Shown here: positions 57,576 through 64,000 of the stretch, one piece after another | Layout of the letters: every line of letters starts with the position of its first letter | Numbering within the stretch: position 1 is the first letter of the stretch | Notes under the pieces: generated by a model | Told to the model about the DNA's origin: nothing | Databases searched by the model: none | Seen by the model: the letters and a program-made list of their open reading frames with translations, nothing else | From: Manduca sexta | Taxonomy: Eukaryota; Arthropoda; Insecta; Lepidoptera; Sphingidae | Reading direction: 5' to 3' | Assembly: GCF_014839805.1 (NCBI RefSeq) | Contig: NC_051142.1 | Span: 15,222,589-15,286,588, forward strand | DNA: 64,000 nt | Translations under genes and position numbers: made by a program

Positions 57576-58439
57576 AAGAATCATGGGACGCCACGTGTGT
57601 TATACTGCCGTGCTAAGCGCAAAAGCGGTATGTTAAGGAAACCCTATTTTGAGATAATTGAATTTTTGTAAATATAGTTTTATAGTTTTGTATGTAAAAC
57701 TGAGATAGAGTCTTTTAAAGTTTTTTTTAACAAGTTGAACAAGATACCGTTATTTAAGTAAGTTCATTGGATAGGTATTTCTTTAAGCTATCTGATGACA
57801 TAAAAATCAAGATTTAGATTTTTTTTTAGATATCGTTTTTGAGCTTAGCTTGGCAGTATAGTGCACGTTCTTTATCAATCGTGATTCACTTACTAATAGT
57901 GTAATTATGAATAATCCCAATGGACACCCTTATTTGTAGTACCTTTCTTATCTATTCCGTCAAAGGCCTGAACAGAGCTGACGGCTTATAAATTAATTTA
58001 TATTATGTGAATTGTACTAAACATTTCATGAGACTCCGAACACTGTTTCGCGCATGAAATAATCCTAACGGATGACTGACGAGTCTTGGTAAATATAACG
58101 GTTGGGCAAAATTAGCTTTACTTTTATTAAATTTCACGAGTAACTTTTTTTAAAATCACTATGACTCGAGCGTTTTGAAAACATTTGAAATGTTTTCAAC
58201 AATGTATACTTTTTATAAGCTTCTGCTTCTGCTTTGCGATCTTAATTGCTGAACCATAAATGTCCATTTTTACCACCAAGCATGGATATAGGTACTGTTG
58301 TGATACGAATTCAATCACGCTATGGTCATTGTAACCATATTGAAGAAAAATTATGAGAAAATACGCACTATAATGAAGAACTCAGTGCAGTACAAGAAGT
58401 CCTTAATATTCAAATTAGAAGCGATTTTTTTTATAAACA
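57576..58439. other. No gene seen; small palindrome
   Basis: GAAAACATTTGAAATGTTTTC (a 21-base near-perfect palindrome, written here as two halves GAAAACATTT and AAATGTTTTC) lies near 58178. No gene or further repeat is supported. Confidence 0.3.
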
Positions 58440-58664
58440 CGTAAAGTGACATCACTGTACCTGATTGTAAGTGGAGTGGTGTCCAATAGAATGTTGAGAT
58501 ATGATTACCCCTCCGCAGTCGACTATGCAAGCCTGTTGGAACCGCTTTTGCCGGAAGGCTGGTGCCGGAACACGATACACTTACCTGGGCCACTATGGCA
58601 GGTTTTAACACCTTGTGTACGGTGGTTGCTATCCGGGTGGAAATAAAATATATCCTGCCACCAG
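58440..58664 (+). repeat. Repeat-2 copy 5
   Basis: AAGTGACATCACTGTACCTG, TGTCCAATAGAATGTTGAGA, CTCCGCAGTCGACTATGCAA, GGGCCACTATGGCAGGTTTT, CGGTGGTTGCTATCCGGGTG, AAATAAAATATATCCTGCCA. It has a short internal deletion relative to 53083-53330 (after GTTGAGA). Frames on both strands here are by-products. Confidence 0.7.
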
Positions 58665-58691
58665 CTATCCAGTTACTACTATATATACTAG

Positions 58692-58885
58692 TGCTTCAAC
58701 GGTGAAGGAAAACATCGTGAGGAAACCTGCCCCCGAGAAGTTCACTATGGGAATTTCGAGGGTGTGCGAAGTCTATCAATCCGCACTAGGCCAGCGTGGT
58801 GGACTAAGGCTTAATCCCTCTCAGTAGTAGAGGAGGCCCGTGCCCGACAGTGGGACAGTATCTAATACGGGCCTGATACTATAAT
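58692..58885 (+). mobile_element. SINE-B 3' half
   Basis: GCTTCAACGGTGAAGGAAAA, CATCGTGAGGAAACCTGCCC, GTGCGAAGTCTATCAATCCG, CAGTAGTAGAGGAGGCCCGT, GGGACAGTATCTAATACGGG then CCTGATACTATAATTAC. 5'-truncated: no tRNA head. It lies 27 bases after a repeat-2 copy. Confidence 0.75.
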
Positions 58886-59208
58886 TACAGTAACCATCAA
58901 ACAAGGTTCATCGTCATTCAGTTGTTAAAAACACCCGCGGTTTTAGAGATGGCAATACTGCAAACCGTGCGTCCGTACGACAACAATTCACTGTCAAAGA
59001 CCATTTTTACGGCTACGTTTTGGCTAACAGTTAAATTTGCAGTAATTTGAAGCTAGTGCTAATTGCCTTTGGGCGCCCCCTTTCACTCCGACACTCTTTA
59101 ATACTCGGGCGATGGACGTTAATTAAAATCGTCCGCTGGAATAGATGCTGGTCGCATATCTCAAGCTATGCAGTAAAGTTTGGCTACTTGTGACCTTAAA
59201 ATAAAACT
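58886..59208. other. No gene seen
   Basis: No supported gene or repeat; GC content is somewhat higher at 59060-59120. Confidence 0.35.
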
Positions 59209-59297
59209 ATTTTACGGGTTTTATATTATAATTTTCTCCTGACGTTTCGAAGACTTTGCCTTCGTGGTCACGTGGCGGACTGAGGTGTGATCATCCG
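59209..59297 (-). repeat. Penelope-like end fragment
   Basis: ATAATTTTCTCCTGACGTTT, CGAAGACTTTGCCTTCGTGG, TCACGTGGCGGACTGAGGTG: the reverse complement of the 41393-41450 motif, with a deletion of GCAG. Class recalled, not proved. Confidence 0.4.
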
Positions 59298-60489
59298 AAA
59301 ACAATATTTACATTACATTATATATTTGTAACCTTGTATATATTCAGTGTGTCAATAGAAGATAAGAAAGATAAGACAGATGTGGTCGCAAATTTAAAAG
59401 AACGATACGACAAATGAAATCTGCTTCTACTCTTGATGATAATTTTAGGTTTTACCAATGTAGGTTACAAACATCAATTAATGTCTTTTAGCGAGTAAGT
59501 AACTCGGATCAGTAGGTTAGGGTCCCTTATTGTTATCGAAACATAAAATCAAGGCAATCACAAATAATCTTATAGTATTGACTAGAAATTTACCAATTCA
59601 ATATGTAACAGATCAGATCAGACACAGATCGATAGAATTGTCTCAAATGCTCACCATTACAAAAACAAAGCAAATATCGTTCATTTCTCACGCTCTTCCT
59701 AGGTTTCTAAAGCAAATGTAGCGTAGCTTCCACTGGAGAACATTGTTAGTACGTCTGAGCGCGTAATTGAAGCGGTTTGTGTGTTTGTGTGTATGTGTGT
59801 GGATAAACGATGACTCCGGCTGGAACACGACCTATTGTTACACATCTAAGCTTCGCGGCAAAATGGAAATTTAATTCGCCTAGATAGTTTGCTTTTAGAA
59901 TGTGCGAGTATAGATATAAGGTTGCTAATCGAATGTTAGCTCATAATTCAATTCAAAAACTTATTGATCTCTTGTATATAGTGTTCTGGGTTTCTTGTTT
60001 ACGTCTAGGTATTTTCGCCTTTATTGCTTCTGCTTTGTAATATTCAAGTTATGTTTGAGAGCTAATACAGCTAATATTATCATTATGGGATCTAATATCT
60101 GCCTCGGATGACAAGCGCTGCAGTCTCTGTTGGTAATTTAACTCCAATATCCGGTAGGCGTTGATGCCCAGGAAACCACTAGATTGATGGTTATCCTAAA
60201 TGTTATGTTACTGGTTTTGGTTGTTCAAGAATAGCATTACCATTGTCACTGAAATCTAAGGTGAGATAAATATGGACAATGAGTAATATAAGCCTACATT
60301 CATATATGTTGATAACTCATCCAATCCCTGTGACCGTCTTTGACTGAGATACTTAACCTGTTAGTGGGTTGCCCTCAGCATAGTTGCTTAATTTCAATGG
60401 TTGCGAGCGCCTAAAGCACTTACCCAAAAGTCCGGTGTGTTCGTATAAGCCAGTCCTTGCCAAGGTAATAAACGTAATGATTAAAAAAA
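59298..60489. other. No gene seen; TG-rich microsatellite
   Basis: A TG-rich stretch (GTGTGTTTGTGTGTATGTGT) lies at 59777-59800. No gene is supported. Confidence 0.35.
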
Positions 60490-60560
60490 GCCTTCGTGCG
60501 CAATCGGTTAGAGCGTTCGGCTGTTAACTGAAAGGTTGGTGGTTCGAATCCACTAAAGGC
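60490..60560 (+). tRNA. tRNA-Asn(GTT)-like gene, probably a pseudogene
   Basis: A cloverleaf can be drawn: anticodon stem TTCGG/CTGAA (with a G-T pair), loop CTGTTAA with anticodon GTT for asparagine, variable loop AGGTT, T stem GGTGG/CCACT with loop TTCGAAT, and an intact B box GGTTCGAATCC. The D arm GCGC...GAGC is present. The A box (TGCGCAATCGG) lacks one base of the usual TGGCGCAA-type sequence, the acceptor stem has only about six positions (GCCTTC/AAAGGC, one mismatch), and no T-run terminator follows within about 60 bases. No intron. These defects suggest a decayed tRNA gene or tRNA-derived copy; it resembles neither SINE head in this window. Confidence 0.65.
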
Positions 60561-62220
60561 GAATTTATTGATCTAGGACAATTATAATGCTAGTAAGTTG
60601 TATACTTAAGGGATGACACAAAGATATAACATACAAGTTCTCGCATGAATCCCCACAATCGTAGTTATAAGTGCAACTAAGGCATATAGTAAGCACTGAG
60701 ATTTCTTTTCCACTTTATGCACAAGCTCCATAATAGAAGTAACAATATCCAAACCAGGACAGAATACGAATTATTTCCAAATATGTAAGACAAAGTAAGA
60801 ATCAGAGACCTCCGACTTTATTTGTTTCAGACTGCGTACTCTGTGAATACTAGATATTAAAAGCCAGTTTCACAATTTCTGAATAAAGGCTACTCGTCAC
60901 ATGAATGTACCTATAAGCCGACCAAATACAAGTCACAATAAAATGAGTATGTACTATTTATACAAAGGCATAAAAGAATATAGTTAGTACCGGAAATCAG
61001 GAATCAAGTGCTCTAAGTTATTATCAATGTGTAAGTCGTGGTCTTATATGAAATGTCCGTGTGACAAGATGTCACAACGTCGTTAGGTATACGGAAATAA
61101 CATATTTACATAAAGTGTGCTAATATACGCATTAGAATTGTACAAATCACGATATGGAAAAATATGGATTATTTTACATTGGTGTTTTAGTATTTCGCAG
61201 CAGATTAAGTAACCAGCGCACGCATTTTTTTATATGATAATCTTTCCAATGCCCGCTCTATATATTCTTAGAACTCTTTATATTTTCATAAGCTGTTTAA
61301 TACGATAACTGTCAAGTAACATTTACTTGCTTGTGCACAGGCCCTTAATGTAAATTTCCATAAAAATATATCTACTGATGTTTTATACAAATATCAAGTA
61401 CTTGCATATTTGATGTCCCGCCCGCCAACCCGCCTGGTGTGCCGGTGACATGAGAAATTCTTTTTCAAACTCTCTCACGTTAAAATTCAACGATGAAGTT
61501 CGGAATTTTCCGTCGGAGTTGGCTGTGAAGCCGGCCTTGCCGATGCGGTGGGGCATTGTCGACATATTTTATCGATAAATCGGATAAATAAAATTATATT
61601 TACTACGATTATATAGTTATAGTCTACGAAAAGTACAAACACGTAAATATTATCAAAAACAGCTATAACCTATCGAGAGATGGAACACACAGAAGTCGCT
61701 GCTTTAATTCTTTCGCAGACCACCGTTGTAATTGTTCTAATTAATATGTTTTATTAAATATTGATATGCAGATATTATCTACGAGTAATCCATAAAAAAA
61801 TTAAAACTATATGAGATTCGAGCGATAGTGGATCCGCGTATGGAACAACGTGCCCAGCTATGGACTAGTAGTTTTATAGAAGATAATTTTTACATTACGT
61901 TACTAAACGTAATCACATATACTTTTTTACATCTACTAATTGTGCCACAGTTCACCCATGTATTTTCGCCAAATATCCCGGTTTATTTTTCTGATTTTTT
62001 TATCACTTTGTATTTAAGTGCTACTATGGTATCTGTGAAAGCGTGTTATTGACGCCCAGACAATTTTTCTTCGTGTAATAGTTGTGGCTTTAGACCATGT
62101 AAAACAAAAAAATACTTTTTATTGATATTTATTTTGTTCGAAACTTACACTTTTTAATTTTACATCTATAGCAAGAATACTTATTACAAAATGTTTTCAA
62201 AAAGACAAGTATAATATGGT
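60561..62220. other. No gene seen
   Basis: A GC-rich block at 61410-61565 (CCCGCCCGCCAACCCGCC, GGCCTTGCCGATGCGGTGGG) is open on the minus strand for 60 codons (KAGFTANSDGKFRTSSLNF) without a recognised domain. It could be a conserved element or exon. Nothing else is supported. Confidence 0.3.
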
Positions 62221-62240
62221 TATTAACGCAATGTCAAAAT
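62221..62240. repeat. Isolated MITE right end
   Basis: TATTAACGCAATGTCAAAAT is identical to 7911-7930, the right TIR of the 7571-7927 MITE plus its outer A bases. No left TIR is found in the kilobase upstream, so it is a truncated copy or a chance match. Confidence 0.35.
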
Positions 62241-63551
62241 CCTGTATTTTTAGTACTAAGGGATTTTAAAGATGAATACAAGTTTTGATTTATCGATATC
62301 CGACAGCATCCTGCACTAAAGCTAAAGGAAAAGTTTGACATCTGCTCGTGAAACTATGAAAATTGTTTATAATACTACCTACAGGGATCGGCAAGAACTA
62401 ATGTCCTACTTGCGCTTTTTGTAGGGGACCACGCACGTTATTGTTTTAAAAGTTTTTTAATAATTGACTTTAAATAAATATGCCCGACCGAACAACCGAT
62501 TTATATCTGTGCGGTAGTATCGGGACCATTCATATCGATACTTACTTCTAATGAAAATTTATATCGACTGCTTATACTTCGAATCGAGTATGACTCGAGT
62601 CTTTTTAATATAATATAGCTATGACAAAAATACTCATGAAAATATACCTCTCGAGGTATTTTTTGTAGATCTTATTTTTTAAATACGGTCGATAAGAACA
62701 GAATACTCACTAGGTCCACAATTTAGAATTACTATAAAATAGTAAAACTTCAAACTGAGAATTACTATCGCATTACACGCTTCTAAACAAATAGTGAATA
62801 AATTTAAAACCTCAAAATGCCCAGTAATTACCTAAAATACCTCCGAACAATACATACATGCTCCAATTGTAGACATATCGCTGGTAGACACCGAGACGGA
62901 CTCGCTAGACAGCAAAGACACAAAGCCATCAAACGTTCAGTGGCGGCAAGCGATCCGTGTAAATTGAAAAGACGCTCGAGCCCCCACTTTGGCAAGTAAT
63001 TTTCTTTGATTTTTATGTCAGTTTTTTATGTGTTCTCCTATTGCGTTGGACGCATCCAATAATGGAATCTCCGGTGACATTATTTTATGTGGTCGTTATT
63101 TTTTTACAACCCATGTTCAATTACTTCGAAAAAATTATGTTGTTTTAATTAAGGTTGAGTTTTACGAGCGTTCGCGTCATTGGAACTGAGACGAACCCAA
63201 ATTAATATGCGGACAGATTTTTTGCTTGAATTATAAATCAATTTTAATCAAAATATATTGATTTAGGATATTCATTAGACTATAGAAACATAAAAGGATA
63301 GCAGCGATCGGTGTGATTGTTCAAAAGGTAACCAAAGACAAAAAAAAAATGCCTTAGTTTTTAATTGCCTAATTTAACAGAAAAACAAAAACTAAGACAA
63401 ACGTAAACAAACCCTAAAGCGAAGCCGGTAGGTATCGGATTGCATGGACGCTTCACCACTGTATCCTAAACTGTACTACGATCGGTAATATAAACCAAAA
63501 TTTTCCATTTTTGAAATTTAATTAATTCCACATCACAAATTTATAAAAAAA
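62241..63551. other. No assigned gene; small basic frame
   Basis: A 60-codon ATG frame at 62817-62999 encodes a basic peptide with four Cys-region residues (HTCSNCRH near the start, ending KLKRRSSPHFGK). AAATGCCC is a poor start context. No domain, splice signals or neighbours support it, and I leave it uncalled. No repeats recognised. Confidence 0.25.
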
Positions 63552-63640
63552 TACCTGTGCCCGCGACTTCGCCCGCGAGAAATCAGTGTGTCACAAAGGT
63601 TTTCCCGCGTAAATCCCGCCCCACGAGATTTTTTACAACC
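63552..63640 (-). repeat. Helitron-B 3' end fragment
   Basis: ACCTGTGCCCGCGACTTCGC then CCGCGAGAAATCAG is the reverse of the Helitron-B GC-rich 3' hairpin region (CGGGCGAAG.CGCGGGCA). The terminal CTRR is not preserved. Confidence 0.45.
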
Positions 63641-63697
63641 ACACGACCTGTTCAACAGTAATCGTTTTATTTCAGTCAATTTACATAAAACCGTACT

Positions 63698-63876
63698 GGG
63701 CCCTTATTCTGTATGATAGTGTAAACGCGTAACGCGGCCGTGTCATGTTATCTTTGAGAAATGTGCGTGGAATGGTATTCTGTAAACCAAAGTTCTATAG
63801 TCCTAAACATGATGAGTTGTGTTACGTGCTTGTTACGCACTGTCAAAATAACGTGCGGGATAGAGAATAAGGCCCC
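63698..63876 (+). mobile_element. GGGCC-TIR MITE, complete copy
   Basis: GGGCCCTTATTCTGTAT at the left is mirrored by ATAGAGAATAAGGCCCC at the right (15 of 17 positions). The interior reads GTAAACGCGTAACGCGGCCG, TGTCATGTTATC, GCGTGGAATGGTATTCTGTA, GTTACGCACTGTCAAAATAA, CGTGCGGGA. At 179 bases it is a MITE without transposase. The other copy is at 4912-5085 in opposite orientation. A TCTATAG...-type target duplication could not be settled. Confidence 0.75.
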
Positions 63877-64000
63877 TGAACTATTAAACTAAACCTTCAT
63901 CGAGAATTGCGCTATCTTTTAGTAAATACCGTACAAAAATCCGCTCAGTAGATTTTAAGAAAATCGATAACATACATTCAGACAGAAAAAGGGATTTAGT

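Noticed and set aside
62817..62999. 60-codon basic frame with a CxxC
   Set aside because: Only one CxxC, no second metal ligand pair, no context; not enough for a gene call.
1..64000. CRISPR arrays, operons, rRNA or bacterial-type promoters
   Set aside because: No regularly spaced repeats, no dense frames and no rRNA-like sequence; the window is eukaryotic.

Overview
The window looks like nuclear DNA from an insect, most likely a moth or butterfly (Lepidoptera). It is AT-rich and has no long open reading frames, rRNA, operons or bacterial-type gene packing. It is crowded with short non-autonomous mobile elements of kinds I know from lepidopteran genomes: TC...CTAG Helitrons, tRNA-derived SINEs with ATT-type or GT-type tails, TTAA-flanked piggyBac relics and many small inverted-repeat elements (MITEs). 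The order-level assignment rests on remembered repeat signatures, not on a search. The window is best read as intergenic or long-intron sequence.

Layout: 1-10 kb holds SINE-A pieces, two copies of a repeat with a LINE-like 3' end, an inverted pair of Penelope-like ends, a GGGCC-TIR MITE and a MITE with 20-bp perfect ends (7571-7927). 10-20 kb holds the longest frame (10039-10578, unidentified), two copies of a two-hairpin repeat and a near-perfect 49-bp hairpin at 15283-15390. 19.7-33 kb holds a 330-bp inverted-pair family (19719 and 27146), two SINE-B copies, repeat-2 copies and a Helitron-B. 33-42 kb holds a complete Helitron-B, a complete Helitron-A, local tandem duplications and a 1.17-kb piggyBac deletion derivative that keeps the transposase zinc-ribbon. 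42-48.3 kb is a very AT-rich stretch, a MITE with 38-bp TIRs, two Helitron-A copies, an interrupted 195-codon frame and the longest two-hairpin copy. 48.3-64 kb contains a possible three-exon small gene (48684-49143), a SINE-B split by a 121-bp LTR-like insert, more repeat-2 and SINE-A copies, and a tRNA-Asn-like sequence at 60490 with a damaged A box.

No host protein-coding gene can be named. The most gene-like object is a predicted 66-residue basic protein encoded by three short exons with consensus splice sites. The clearest coding relic is the piggyBac C-terminal zinc-ribbon at 39131-39307. Repeat names used here (SINE-A, SINE-B, repeat-2, two-hairpin repeat, Helitron-A, Helitron-B) are local labels; membership was judged by eye from copies inside this window.
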